Notes: generated from the letters alone by a model not told the origin. Counted from the stretch's first letter, positions 36,151-47,966 are shown. The stretch is 64,000 bases of DNA from Siphonodentalium dalli (GCA_032622095.1 CP136065.1:244775474-244839473); one strand, 5' to 3'. A program made the numbers and translations.

Positions 36151-36550
36151 TTAACCCTTTACCCAACAAACCGGCCAAAACCGGCCAAATAAAGCTTCAA
36201 CAGCCTAAAATATCTTCGGTCTGTCTCAATAGAACCATACAAATATGGATATCATTGGAACCGGCTCCTTGACCACATTGTGATAGTTACAGTTATGCCC
36301 TGTGCCAATGCATTCTCTTATATATGCGAGTCGACCATAGGTCGCCTCGCATATATAAGAGAATGCATTGGCCTAAAAAAAATCTGTTTTTAACACTTTT
36401 TACCATTTTTTCTTACATTCTTTAACAATTTTATAATTTTTAATGTGTTAAGCCAATGCATTCTCTTATATATGCGAGGCGACCTATGGTCGACTCGCAT
36501 ATATAAGAGAATGCATTGGCACAGGGCCGTTCTGTTGGGTAAAGGGTTAA
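36151..36550 (+). mobile_element. piggyBac-like MITE, full copy
   Basis: Ends TTAACCCTTTACCCAACA and TGTTGGGTAAAGGGTTAA are perfect inverted repeats including the TTAA target. After the left end comes AACCGGCCAAAACCGGCC, then about 100 bp of unique sequence. Two 67-bp hairpins (36305-36371 and 36453-36519) follow, the second being the exact reverse complement of the first, with an AT-rich spacer between them. No ORF is present. Confidence 0.9.
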
Positions 36551-37623
36551 CCTGGTTAAACATATTTGTATAAATGGTCGTGAGATGGGCCCCATTGAGT
36601 TTACATAACTTGCGCCCCAATCCCTTTTAACTTGTATAACAAAAAAATATGTTTAAAACCCATTGGAAACTTGTAGCAAAGAGGAATTACCATTACCATC
36701 GGAAGTTCCCAACTCACGTGACCAACGTTGTCCTCAACGTATAGCATACGGAATTTGTAGCAAAGAGGGACAATCCAATCTTCTAATAACAACTCTATGT
36801 GTGAAGTATGACAAAGTGGTTTGGCTGAGCGGGAAAAGCATATTTTGATTGAATCATATTAGCGTCTCGTGGAGTGACTTTGTCGCAGATTGTTTACACG
36901 TCCGACTATTGTCTACACATCTCCATACATGTTGCATGCTAGATATCCGTAAGCGTGTTGGTTTTATTGAAACCCTCGAGCCAGGTCAACAACCTACAAA
37001 CTGGTCAATGCATACCACAATTTGTTTTTATTCTTATTTTTTTTTAAATGTTTATTGATGAAGTATTAACCACAATGAGGAATGTCTCTAATGGTCAATG
37101 AAATTTATATCTATATATAGGTATGGCATTGAGATTCCTCGCGTTCACACATATATAAACATACCACAATCTGGTCCATGCATACCTTTATAACACTCTG
37201 GCCCCGAGCGTTATAGTCTGAGAACAACATATTCCTCCACAAAGTTGAAATTACAAGGCGTTTATACACACAACAAAGAAAACATTACAACAGACAGTCA
37301 CATCATGTCATCGGCGTTCGGCAGTTGGAAAGGAACTCTTTTTTATTCCCGATCAAAGCAGTCTCATCGCTATTGATCAATATACGAACAGGGGTCAATA
37401 CTATGAAACTTTTTCTTTGTAAGAATCTACAATTGTTTGTAAGAAATAACAATTTATCATTCCGCCAATACTATGAACCTACGATTACAAACATAAATCA
37501 CAAATAGTACGTGTTCTTTGTATTTACAAATATCTCCAATCACAAAGAATGTTCGAGTACTATGAAACATAATTTTTCAGTTTTCGCACCCTTAACACGG
37601 ATAATATATATATCTATGATACG
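36551..37623. other. unassigned DNA
   Basis: No gene or complete element is recognised. A small AT-rich inverted repeat around ATGAGGAAT/ATTCCTC lies at about 37075-37142. ORFs of 60-76 codons show no motif. Confidence 0.35.
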
Positions 37624-38730
37624 CAGGGACGTGGCGACAAGGGGTCGATTCACCCCCTCGTGAAAATATTTTGTCAGCTGGAAATTTCAAGTACAACCCA
37701 CAGGGACGTCGCGACAAGGGGGTTGGGTTATGTTTCTCGCTCCAAACATTTTATCAACACGTTCAACAGCTGGAAATTTGATACCTGAAACAACATGAAT
37801 TGGAAATTTTACAACAACAATAGGTTGAACTTGTTCTGTTATTTTGTTTTTTCCAACAATTTATTAGGGGGTATGTTTTGTTTTAGACCAACATTTGCAT
37901 ATTTACCTCCTTTGGTCAAAAGTTTGGATTGAAATGGCCTATATTTAGAAATTGTCAAACCTTATGGGGTGTCAGCTTGGATGTGATGTAGCAGTATGTG
38001 TTCCTTGTAACTACTGAAATTACCCAATTTATTGAAAGTTACAACGTTAAGAACTTGTCTAGAATGTCTATATAGGGTGTCAAACATAAATTGTCGATTT
38101 TCACATCCTTAAACCAGAGCATATAACCATCTGATTCGCAGGGATGTAGCCCCCTTATGAAAATGTGTTATCAATGGAAATCTCATAAACAGGGACATGG
38201 CGATGGTGGTCTTGGGAACACGATGCCTGGCACATTACAGCTGTTCAGAATAGGATGGGGCGAGTATCCGCCAAATCGTATGAGTCACAACATCTCTGAC
38301 AAAAGTTAGTGATTAATACAAATAGTGAGTGATACTTGCGGATTATAGCCAACATTAGCATGTAACATGTACTTACCATAATCAATGATATATCCAAGAA
38401 TGGATAAAAATGACGCGTGTTCCCAATGTGAGTATGATTTTTCGCTCAAGAATGCATTGCGGATTATCCTTTGAATTTCAATCGTCGACGCGAATGCATT
38501 TGGTCACGGTAAAGGACACGAATACGAAGATGCAAGCACAGTTTTCATAAATGACTAGAGCATAAATGCAGTGACGTGGCAAGATGCTCTCTTTTTTTTC
38601 TCGAAACGTCGATATACAACTGTATCCCCACACCTCAATTATAAACAATTATAAAATTGTTTACCCCGGTTGGCTTCTGATTTTCAAGCTGTAACAGTAA
38701 GTTGTGCACCCCCGCCCCTTGGATTGGACA

Positions 38731-38996
38731 TACTGACTAAATATGACTAACTTAGTGTTAGTCACAAACGTTTTGAGTAACTTTGGTCAATTATTGGAAT
38801 TATTTGCACATAATTCAGCAACTTTAAGTTACGCCTTCCAATTGACTAAGAAAAGTCCCCATTTCTTAGTCGTTATGACTAACATCACCCTAGTAATTTT
38901 GATTAATGTTATGCCTCAGTCATGTTGGCTGAACTAAGTCAGTCATCCTGAGGAAAAACGTTTGACTAACATATGTTAGTCATATTGACTAAGTTT
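38731..38996. mobile_element. 266-bp MITE-like inverted-repeat element
   Basis: The outer arms ACTAAATATGACTAAC...TTAGTCACAAACGTTTT and AAACGTTTGACTAACATATG...GTCATATTGACTAAGT are complementary over about 45 bp with few mismatches. GTTAGTCA is repeated many times in both orientations. It has no coding capacity, and its superfamily is unknown. Confidence 0.6.
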
Positions 38997-39207
38997 TGTT
39001 ATCAGCGTAGAAAAATTTAAATACTTTCCTCTTGATATACGATTCCATCGTTATGTGGAATTTATAGGCATTTTTTTGTTCAAAGGGTGCATATGGAAAT
39101 TATAGGATGGACACCCCGTCGCCAAACTGAGCCCATATAGCCACGTCCCTATCTAGATATATTATAAGATATCGGAGCAGTTTGAAATTATAAAATGACA
39201 CTCCTAT

Positions 39208-39496
39208 TGGTTTGGTTTGGTTTATTAGGGTTTATCGACGTTCTAGTCGCTATGCCACACACGACGTTGTCAATTTTACGGGTGTAGGAAAGACCACGCA
39301 GAGGCTCGATTTCACCGAGACAGCGTCCCACTGCGTGTAGAAACCACCGACCCCCGGAAAGCAACTGACAAACTTGCCCAGATACACGATTCCGGTCACC
39401 CTCCATATGACGGGGTTAGAACCAGCTTCGTCAGCACTGGACGGCATGTAACGGTGTAGTGAACCTGTCATTCTACCGACTGGCACTCTACCGCAC
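39208..39496 (-). mobile_element. tRNA-derived SINE, 289 bp, with 9-bp TSD
   Basis: On the minus strand the element starts GGTGCGGTAGAGTGCC (A-box-like). About 70 bp downstream it has GGTTCTAACCCC, close to the Pol III B box GGTTCRANNCC. A conserved-looking body (TTTGTCAGTTGCTTTCCGGG) follows, and it ends with TAAACCCTAATAAACC and three AACCA repeats. The exact 9-bp target duplication CACTCCTAT flanks it (39199-39207 and 39497-39505). The minus-strand ORFs here (containing ADEAGSNPVI) are translations of the SINE and not genes. Confidence 0.88.
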
Positions 39497-39550
39497 CACT
39501 CCTATAACCGAGACCATTAGCACGTCCCTGCTTCGATACACCCCTCCCGA

Positions 39551-40666
39551 TAAAATGGAGCCACGTTACTGCCTCGATGTGTTATGATAAGAGTAGCGGA
39601 TCAGTTTGAAATAATAGGATGGTCACAATATATATAATGCTATACCATCAAAATAATATTTTATTTTCACAAACTGAATGGTTGTAAATTTGTAATTTGT
39701 AAAAACAATGATACCAAAATGTTTGTAGTACTCGGTATTACACTGACTTGTACTTACATACACACACTACAAACGAACCGTTTAATTTTTAACTTGCGCA
39801 GACAAGTGGTCATCGACTTAGCAATCCGTGAACCGATTGGATAGCTCTGATAAGCGTTCACCTCTCAACTTATGATTGGTTATTTCTTTTGTAACTTTGG
39901 CCCGCCGTGATTCAATATATTGTTAATCACTCACAGGCAAAGGTTTGTCCGTAAGCAATCTACAATAATCAATAGTAGATCTTTGTGAAATTTGCGAGAT
40001 TTTGTTAGCTCATCGTTTCATAGTACCGGCGTTCTCACTAATCACCATATGATAGCACGCATTGTAACTTCCCCATATAAATTGTTGTCAGTTATTTTAG
40101 CTCTATATACATGTCCGTCTAATTTGAACTGGTATTCAGATAACACTGATAACATGTGCATGGGAGCAGAGTGGGGAATTAGTTTTTTCTAAGTTTTACA
40201 GCTGCCTTTTAGGGGTTTCACCTCTCGCCCAGTCTAAGGTATTACAATAATACGGCTAAATTTTCCCTGTACTATGAAGCCACTGTGATAGTTAACACAA
40301 ATTTGTAATTACATGGATACAGACAATTATATTGACACGAGTTCATGCATATTTACATATAAATCATGGTCCAATCTTCCATGTAGCAATAATTGTAAGA
40401 AATACACAGTCCACATGAATCAGGTTACGCTCCTTCTGTGTGGAACAATTCATTATGAGTTGAACCATATTCATATCTATGGGGATCTTGGCGACCAAAT
40501 GCGCGTTGAAGCTGACTGATCCACTGCGCCCCCATACATTCTGACACTGCTGTGTGATCGGTGTGTTGCCATTCGTGGACGAAAAATGTTTTATAATACA
40601 ATTTATATTTTATTGCAGGTCACGTGACAATGATGAGCAAGGTCTACTTCACGTTGTTGGTAGTGG
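39551..40666. other. unassigned DNA
   Basis: No gene, RNA or element is recognised. ORFs of 66-97 codons show no motif. Confidence 0.35.
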
Positions 40667-42365
40667 CACTGAGTGGTATGTTCCTCACTTTATTTATAGC
40701 AACTCGGTGCTTTGTTTTGTTTCCCATTATATGTATAGCCAACCGGTCAGGGGGCGAATTTTTGTTACGAGACATCAGGTGGGGGGGGGTGGGTACCCGA
40801 GGCCGGAAACAGTTTTTGACCACTTTTTTGCATTTTTTTTTCATTGACATATTTTCAACTGTTTTAAACATATTTGTTTATATGTTGTGGCTTGTTGCAA
40901 TATGATAAGCACTAATACATTCAATATTGTTATTAGTACCCCCATAAGTTGATATAAAATGGAAAACTAGTGAATATTGTGGGGGTGGATCCCAAAATTT
41001 TCATTGATTTTGTTTTAGCGCAATTTTTTTTTATTTTGTCTGTTTCAGCTTGCTTGGCAGTTTTTATATTGAAAATTGTCTAGTTCACGGTGTAGTTCAA
41101 TCAAAGAAATACTTCAGATAGCTCTAGGGTAGGGTGAACTTAATGCAGTCTGACAATATCAGCTAACAACTCGTGACAGAATATTACAATAATTCTTATA
41201 CTTCATGACAGTCTCTTTACTCATACAGTTAGTTGATGCATGAGTGTAATGTATGAAATAAGTATTTGTGTCAGTGTTTGTATACTAAAATTGATTTTTA
41301 AATATACTTTTGTCAAATAATTATTTGATTTGTCAAATTATTTGTTTCAGTGTTGTTGACAACCACCAATAAGTAAATAAGTAGACATGAAATAAAGTTT
41401 TAATATCATTTATTGAAAGAAACAAAAATATAACCTTCCTTGGATAGTCTTCTGAAAAGTATAAAAATATTATTTAAATAGATGTGAAGAGGGGCCAGGA
41501 CACTTTAATACAGTTTTGTTCACATTGTAATTATTATATCTCATAATTACCTGCATATACTAGTATGTAAATGATACTTAATGTCGGTGGTCATGCAGGC
41601 ATACATAAAAGCTAATTCGTACACTGGTTCATATGCACATTTTCCTTTTTGGTATTACTATAGGCTCTAGGCCTACTAGTTGATGCTGGTTGATGTCTAA
41701 AAAAAGGATAAATTTAATTGTGTGTAATGTTTTATTCTATTATAGGCCCTAACACTGGCCCTAGTTATTTTTTGTTGTCATTCCAGAGGATTCAACATAT
41801 TTTTCATCTACTCACACAGATGAATAGGCTGGGTTATAAATATACCAATATAATCACATCATATTCTACCTTTGTTGATTGCTTAGAGTTCAATTTAGTT
41901 GAGATTATCACTGATTATTGCTGATTATCGCATAATTATTAGCCAAGAAAATATTTGTCTTGCACATGTTTGTTAACAGGAAGTAACATTTAATTTGGTC
42001 TTTCAAAGAAGGGACCAATATAGAGCGGTTGGTCGTTTTTACAGAGGGTACCAACATAAAGCTTTGGGGTTTTGCGGTGGGTGTCTAAAATTTATGAAAA
42101 ACAAATACAAGAAAGGGTAGGTGGGTGTAAAAAAAAATGGCAATGTAAAAAAAACACCCCCACGTCTCGCAACTTTGTTAGGGCCCCCCCCCCCCCTGAA
42201 ACGGTGGTATGTTCCGCGTTTTATTTATAGCCATTGTGGTAGGTTCCGCATTATTTGTATAGCCATGCACTCTGTGGTCTGTTCCGCATTCTATTTATTG
42301 CCATGTAGTCGGTGGTATGTTCCGCGTTCTATTTATAGCTATTTGTTGGCATGTTCCGCGTTATA
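40667..42365 (+). repeat. degenerate 38-45 bp tandem array split by a hAT-like element
   Basis: Units resembling GGTATGTTCCGCGTTTTATT followed by TATAGCCA occur on both sides of the element at 40748-42198: about two degraded units before it (40667-40747) and four to five after it (42206-42365). The insertion landed within the array. Confidence 0.65.
40748..42198 (-). mobile_element. hAT-like element, uninterrupted inverted copy (1451 bp)
   Basis: The ends are CAGGGGGCGAATTTTTGTTA followed by CGAGAC, and GTCTCGCAACTTTGTTAGGG followed by a C run and CTG. They are imperfect inverted repeats. The flanks AACCGGT and AAACGGT differ at one position, which fits a decayed target duplication. Its reverse complement aligns along its whole length with 11445-11744 plus 17838-19487, apart from the 535-bp segment at 18121-18655. 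No transposase ORF is seen. Confidence 0.75.
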
Positions 42366-42366
42366 A

Positions 42367-42495
42367 CGAACCAAAGCGGACACTTTGGGTCGTATATAGG
42401 CTATATCTGATTTTATGACGTCACCAATTATTAACGAGCCAAATACGCTTTAGGTCGTGTATAGGCTATATGTGATTTTGTGACGTCACCGATTA
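42367..42495 (+). repeat. 65-bp duplication carrying two CRE palindromes
   Basis: The block AACGAACCAAAGCGG to TTTTATGACGTCACC is repeated as AACGAGCCAAATACG to TTTTGTGACGTCACC. Each copy ends in TGACGTCA (42416-42423 and 42481-42488), the consensus cAMP-response/ATF element. No gene start is recognised nearby. Confidence 0.6.
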
Positions 42496-44022
42496 TTATT
42501 TGAATTTTGGGATCGCGAATGTCGCACATTAGATCGGTGGGCCTAAAGCATTATTGTCGTAATCGGCTGTCAAGAGGCCAACACAAATCAGTCGATGTGC
42601 AACATTCTCCTATTTATATAAACGTCATAAAATCATTTATTTGTTTTTATTTATAAGGGAAAGTAGGTCCATGATGAATTTCTAACGGGTCTACTCAGGC
42701 ACTCTACTGGATCAAATCATAAATAAACTAAAATCACCACAACTCAACACGATCTACGTGTATCTCAAAGCTTTTTTTTACAACTGACGCAAAGCAGTTG
42801 ATCAATACTGCATGGTTCTGTAGAAACTATACCGTGCGAAAGGAAATAAGATAATATTTAATGTGGATTTGATTGTTATCATAAGTTTGCATACTTACGT
42901 GCATCTGATAATCGATATATATATCCCATTTTATTTGTTAGAATGAAAACACATACTTATGAACAAAGCAGAAGATACATTCAGTTCCACGCGAATTCGG
43001 TCAATGGTGAAAGTTACACGATGACGTTGTTTGTCGACTATCGTTGAAATTGACATGATGACATGTTATGATTGAAATGAACACCCTCCCCCAGAACGCC
43101 AAGGAATATAGGCATAATGGTTAGTTTCAGTTCCATGCACTCTCGACAACATATATAACTTTTATAAATACCTCACCAAAGCCTTATGCATGTGAATATT
43201 ATTAATTTTGGTGGGAATCTATAAAGTGATTTTGACAAGAAATATTTTAAACAGAACATGCAGAAACTCCTATGTAATTGTTTTAGATTTGGTTCGTTAA
43301 TTACGCTTGCGTATGATCATATTATTTATAGTCACTCTGTGGCATGTTCAGGCTGTATAATCGACAATGTGCGTTTTATCGGGACCCCTCAGTGGATGTT
43401 TAAATATCAACTGTCCTATTTGATAAAGCCAATTTTGTACGTTTTCTATAATAATATTTATGACGAAATATTGTATCGATGTAACGCAATATTATTTCGA
43501 GATATAAAGAAGAGTCCACTTGTCAAGGGGAACAACTCTATTCTATCCCGGGATCCGCAGATATCGACTTTCAAAAACACGAAGCCGTCTCTTGTAAATA
43601 ACGTCCACGATTATGTGAGGCTCCCTATGGGAGAACGGAGACCCCATTATTATGTTGGCTCCATATGGGAGAACGGAGACCCCATTATTATGTTGACTCC
43701 CTATGGGAGAACGGAGAACCCATTATTATGCCTGAAAAGAAATACAACTATTTTATACTGAGATTAAGCATGGCGAATAGAGTTATTCATCTTGTATCAG
43801 AACAGAGAAGTGACCAGGGAGTAATTTGTTAAAGCGGTATTGTGTATAATGTTGCCAATAAAATATTGGAAAAAGCAATACAATTTAAATTCCCTATACA
43901 CGATGCTACTCACTGTATATAAATGTTAATGTACATGCATACTTGTTCCTCAGATTTATTCCATACCATTAACAAAAAGTGTACATCGGAATGGTCTAGT
44001 ATTGATTTGCAGGTATATACAG
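42496..44022. other. unassigned DNA with a 167-codon ORF and a 38-bp repeat
   Basis: The plus-strand ORF at 43258-43761 (167 codons) has no recognisable domain, signal peptide or relative that I know. Its last third is formed by about three copies of a 38-bp repeat (CTCCCTATGGGAGAACGGAG plus ACCCCATTATTATGTTGG, 43621-43730), each with the self-complementary TCCCTATGGGA. I do not call it a gene. Confidence 0.4.
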
Positions 44023-44487
44023 GTAATGAGGGTATCACCCCCCTGAATCCTGAATACCAGTTAATTTTGGGGGGGGGGGTGAATCCTGAATACTAGTTAA
44101 TTTGGGGGGGGGGGGGTGAATCTTGATACATGTTAAGAAATAATATGCGAAAATGCAATACAAATTGACTGTTTAGATATCAGACAGATACAAGCAGAAG
44201 TTACATAGAGACATTATGATGCCGGTCGCGTTATGAGGCCGTTATGATACGATTAATGATACTTTATGATGGCATGGTGGTCGAATATGCCCAAGAACCT
44301 ATTCTACCCACTCATTCATACAGATAACTAGCACAAAATATTACTTTGCGCCATCAAAACCTGCGTCCAAGATGTTTTGCTTGAACCAGAATACCAGTTA
44401 ATTCGGGGGTATGAATCCCGCGAACGGCTTCAAAACACCCTGAATCCCGCGTACCGAAAAGGGGGGGGGGGTGATACCCTCGGTAAT
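44023..44487. mobile_element. TIR element of about 465 bp (unclassified)
   Basis: Left end GTAATGAGGGTATCACCCCC and right end GGGGGGTGATACCCTCGGTA are inverted over at least 16 bp. GAATCCTGAATACCAGTTAA recurs inside (about 44045, 44083 and 44388), next to G runs. No clear target duplication was found. Confidence 0.55.
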
Positions 44488-44632
44488 CGTACAAGGAATT
44501 GAAAAATCCCTGATGGATACAACTGGATGGATATAGAAAAAAATAATTGACGTCATTCATCTACTCCATGGTGGTTGCAATAAAGAATTGAATGTTAACT
44601 CTTTCTATGCTAAATTATCACATTAGCTATCC

Positions 44633-44700
44633 CTTAGGAAATGTTCACATAATATGTTCAACAAACGTTGTTGAACTTATTATCTGAACATTTCCCTCCA
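44633..44700. repeat. hairpin related to 61298-61365
   Basis: GGAAATGTTCA and TGAACATTTCC form the outer stem, with ATAATATGTTCAAC/GTTGAACTTATTAT inside. The same GAAATGTTCA...TTATTATCTGAACATTTC layout occurs at 61298-61365. Confidence 0.65.
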
Positions 44701-46295
44701 ATAAATACAAATCCATCTGCATTTGTATTATATCTGTCATCTGCTTATTTTTCATGAACACCCCATCCTGATGAATAATAGATCATTCTAATGTTTACTT
44801 TTATGACTGAGTGGAGTAATCCATTCAGTATATGAAGGATTAAAGTTGTATTTGAATCATTACCGCCACGCCAGTGGGTGTACACTGGTGTAGAGTTTCT
44901 TATGTTTGAGCGGACGATCGATAATCCTCTGGGCGAATGTATTATGGTTAGGTATTTCGTACTTGAGATAAACCGTTCCGATAGTGACGATAGTCCAACA
45001 ACGATTAGCACATGTGTTCACGTCACGGGTGTAATTGTGGAGACATGTTTCTATTATGAAGGTTCGCTATCCCGAAGGTCCACTATTCCGAAGGTTCTCT
45101 ATTCTGAATACTTGCTATTTCGAAGGTTCACTATTCCGAAGGTTCGCTATTCCGAAGGTTCTCCATTCCGAAGGTTTTTGTTATTTTTAGGTTAATTCTA
45201 TATTCTAAAGTATTGAGAGGGTTCATTATCACGAAGATTCCTTTTATGGAGTGTGTGCTCACATCCGAACTGATCCTGCCCGCACACCGATACAGATACA
45301 GGAGGAAACAACTTAGAACATTAAATGTGATTTTGTTTTGTTTTCGCGGGTTTTCTTGAGATTTAATGTGATTACGTGGGCCCATACCTTTGAATTCTTG
45401 GCATATAATATGAATGTTGTGGTATATATGGACCATCCAGCATTGGGACATGACACAGGTACAGTTGACTTAAGTGCTGTTCTGTGCGGGGATCCAATTT
45501 GGGGTTCAATATTTTAAGGGCCAAATTTAGAATTTTATGGGCCCATACCTTTGAACTCTGGACATAAAATATGAATATTGGGGGGCATTTCTCCAGTCCG
45601 AAGGTTCAATAACCCGAAGGTACACTATTCCAAAAGTTCTCTGAATGTTCGCTATTCCGAAGGTTCACCAATCCGAAGGTTCGTTATTCCGAAGGTTCTC
45701 TATTCTAATGGTTTTTGTTATTTTAAGGTTAATTCAGTTTCTAAAGAATTGAGAGGGTTCATTGTCACGAAGATTCTTTTTATGAAGGAAATAACTTAAA
45801 ACATTAAATGTGTTTTTGTTTTGTTTTCGCGGGTTTTCTTGAGTTTAATGTCATTACGTATGACCTTATTTCTCATTACATATTCACGCCAAGCAGCCCA
45901 CACAATTGCTATGTTCCCTGCGATTTAATGTCATTACGTGTGACCTAATATCTCAATAATCTGAAACAAGAGTACGCCTGCTAAAGGCGAATTATTACAG
46001 TGGGGCTATAACGCTCAATGAACACTGGAGGCCATAACAAACTGCGCAGCAGGATATCGCTGAATAGACGAGTATGAGATGAGCCTAACTGCAATTGTGA
46101 CTTTGTTTAAAGGCCCACTTAATTTTGGAGTCATTCATTTTTGTTATAGTATATACGGTTTTAATAACAATTTATGCCATAAAATTTGAATAAAATACTC
46201 TAATTCATCACCATTTGAAACGCAGAATACTTCTATCTCCTAGTTTGAAACACCTTTTAAAAAACCGCGACAAGTCGTGCGTCGTATATCTAGCA
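44701..46295 (+). repeat. duplicated block with 16-bp CCGAAGGTTCGCTATT minisatellites
   Basis: Short arrays of GTTCGCTATTCCGAAG (16 bp, degenerate) lie at 45059-45180 and 45595-45720. Each is followed by the same sequence (GGTTTTTGTTATTTT, GAGAGGGTTCATT.TCACGAA, TTTTCGCGGGTTTTCTTGAG), so the region 45055-45380 is duplicated at 45595-45860 in direct orientation. TGGGCCCATACCTTTGAA also recurs (45388 and 45537). The rest of the interval is unassigned. Confidence 0.7.
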
Positions 46296-46299
46296 ATTA

Positions 46300-46765
46300 G
46301 CAACTAACATGTCCTCTTCGACTTTCCATAGATTTCAACGTAATTTGATAATTAGTGGTATTTGTGTCCGGGAAGTGTTTGGACGGGTCAAATCGTGACC
46401 CCGACCTGACCATGACCTTTAAAATTGTCAATGCAACTTCAATTTGGGTAAAACGGACGAATTTCGGCGAAATTTGATACCTAGTGATACTTTTGTCCGG
46501 GGAGTGTTTTGAATGGGTCAAATCCTGACATCGGAGTGACCTTGACTTTCAATGTGGTCAATCAAAGGTCAAATCTGGTAAAACGGATGGATTTCGACGA
46601 AATTTGATACCTATGGGTACTTTTGTCGGGGGAATGTTTTGGACGGGTCAAATCATGACCCTGACCTGACCTTGACTTTCGAAATAGTCAATTCGAGGTC
46701 AAATCGCGCCTTTCTCCGGAAATCTGATGGGAAACAGCCCGGACGAAGTCGGGCCCACCAGCTTG
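46300..46765 (+). mobile_element. decayed Helitron-like element with ~130-bp units
   Basis: Tandem units of roughly 130 bp (GAAATTTGATACCTA, GGACGGGTCAAATC, CCTGACCTTGACTTTC) match those at 12275-12773. The segment ends with the hairpin CCCGGACGAAGTCGGG and CCACCAGCTTG, a degraded CTAG end. It stops about 135 bp before the start of the secreted-protein gene. The 5' end is not defined. Confidence 0.55.
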
Positions 46766-46901
46766 TGTAATAAAGAAGACAATTTGAAGAATGTAATGTA
46801 TAACACGAGAAACGGGAAAACTTGAAATATGGAAGTATGCAAATTTCCCACATAAAATTTGAAAGCTACTTTATAGTATAATTATATTATAATTTATATT
46901 T

Positions 46902-47189
46902 ATGGCTAATAATATGATCTTGGTGGCGTTACCATTTCTGACTATGGTTTTCTTGTTTTCAGCTGCGCTGGTGTCCTCAAAGAGTTGCCCACCGATTAAG
47001 ACGGTTAAACACATGGATCTCTGCTATCGACCATGCAAGCCCAATCATATTGGCATTGGACCAAACTGCGTCTCCGTTTACTGTCCCGAGGGATACACCA
47101 GTATTCATCCAAGGTTGTGTGGTAAGGGCCCATGGGATGTAATTCGTAAAGCGAGATACCCCAGAGGCAACGGCACTCCACTGATATGA
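46902..47189 (+). CDS. small secreted six-cysteine protein (95 aa)
   Basis: The best candidate host gene in the window. Residues 1-27 are a typical signal peptide: a short polar start, a hydrophobic core (LVALPFLTMVFLFSAAL), then VSSK. The mature part has six cysteines at about 29, 41, 45, 56, 61 and 73 (spacing CX11CX3CX10CX4CX11C), consistent with three disulfides. The line LCYRPC....IGIGPNCVSVYCP, then GYT, and the tail RYPRGNGTPL resemble a widespread family of uncharacterised eukaryotic cysteine-rich proteins with CY..C..G..G.GPVCW..CP.G and YGRGAG.PL motifs; this is from memory. The usual Trp after GPxC is Val here. The frame is a single exon with AT-rich, TATA-containing sequence upstream and ATTAAA at 47235-47240. 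Function is unknown; similar layouts occur in defence, venom and matrix peptides, and nothing here favours one of these. Confidence 0.65.
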   Translation: MANNMILVALPFLTMVFLFSAALVSSKSCPPIKTVKHMDLCYRPCKPNHIGIGPNCVSVYCPEGYTSIHPRLCGKGPWDVIRKARYPRGNGTPLI

Positions 47190-47234
47190 TTATTCAGAGG
47201 CGCGGGCGTTCGAATGCTGTGATTCATGTCGGAC

Positions 47235-47240
47235 ATTAAA
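47235..47240 (+). terminator. putative polyadenylation signal ATTAAA
   Basis: ATTAAA lies 46 bp after the stop codon of the secreted-protein gene. It is a common variant signal, and a T/G-rich stretch (TTTGTTTTATGTGTT) follows within 30 bp. Confidence 0.4.
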
Positions 47241-47343
47241 TGCTTTTCGCCTAATTTGTTTTATGTGTTATGCCATTATGACAAAGGGGGTGTTGGTTCT
47301 GATAACTTAACTTTTCATTGTCGTCCACGACGGGAGCAGCGCT

Positions 47344-47470
47344 GGTGCGTCATTAAATATATAAGAGAATCCACTGGCTTACAAGGTCGATGTAAATATT
47401 GTTAGGTAAATGCGTGTGTAGTCTCTTATATATGATTTGCTCGCATATAAGAGGATGCATTGGCACAGGG
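47344..47470. mobile_element. degraded hairpin-MITE fragment
   Basis: ATATAAGAGAATCCACTGGC on one side and CGCATATAAGAGGATGCATTGGCACAGGG on the other (written in two parts: CGCATATAAGAGG, ATGCATTGGCACAGGG) are decayed pieces of the hairpin module found in the piggyBac-like MITEs. No intact end is present. Confidence 0.55.
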
Positions 47471-47619
47471 TTTTCGCCAAATTCCAGCCATGGAAGTGTT
47501 AAGACAACGTATGCGAACACCGAACCGACTGCCTGGACTTGCACCAACACACCAATTTACAGTCGATTGGTAACCGAAATTGGAACAGTCGGTCATCTAC
47601 GGGTCAACAAATAATACAG

Positions 47620-47730
47620 CTTTTGCCCGCGATTGAGCGAGACACGGGGATTTGTCGCCCCCTTGAGACCTGGAATTACGTTCCAGGTCGAGAGCGGCGA
47701 CAAATCCTCGCGTCTCACGACAAGAGTGAC
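47620..47730. repeat. fold-back hairpin related to 396-560
   Basis: Outer arms GCGAGACACGGGGATTTGTC and GACAAATCC.CGCGTCTC, with an inner palindrome GACCTGGAA-TTACG-TTCCAGGTC. A translated line shared with 396-560 (QLLPAI..D..IC.PLE) indicates common origin. Confidence 0.65.
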
Positions 47731-47966
47731 AACTGTTTAGAATGGACTTTGCGAGTACAAATTTGGTTGACACAGCGAGTATGACTGTCTACTTCACAAT
47801 CTACCTGTGTCCAGCTTGAACTTGTAGCGGAACCAGGTTTGTTGTACGGTTAAGAATTAAGAGCGCTTACGTATTAAAACAATTTGGAACATATATTGAG
47901 ATCAAAATTTAACATTTACCCTATGGAGATGTTAGTGATTTGCTCAAATGCTTACCGTGATGTTAC

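Larger units (their letters stand above)
37624..39550. mobile_element. cluster of decayed hAT-like copies
   Basis: Starts resembling the 222-bp hAT MITE occur at 37624 (CAGGGACGTGGCGAC), about 37701 (CAGGGACGTCGCGAC) and about 38137 (CAGGGATGTAGCCCC). Opposite ends occur at about 39139 (TAGCCACGTCCCT) and about 39520 (AGCACGTCCCTG). Internal sequence such as GGAAATTTGATACCTG also recurs. I could not match any pair of ends to a clean 8-bp duplication, so the boundaries are approximate. The cluster holds a palindromic element (38731-38996) and a SINE (39208-39496). Confidence 0.5.

Noticed and set aside
43258-43761. 167-codon ORF as a gene
   Set aside because: No domain, no signal, and its last third is a 38-bp tandem repeat. 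It could be chance in AT-rich DNA.
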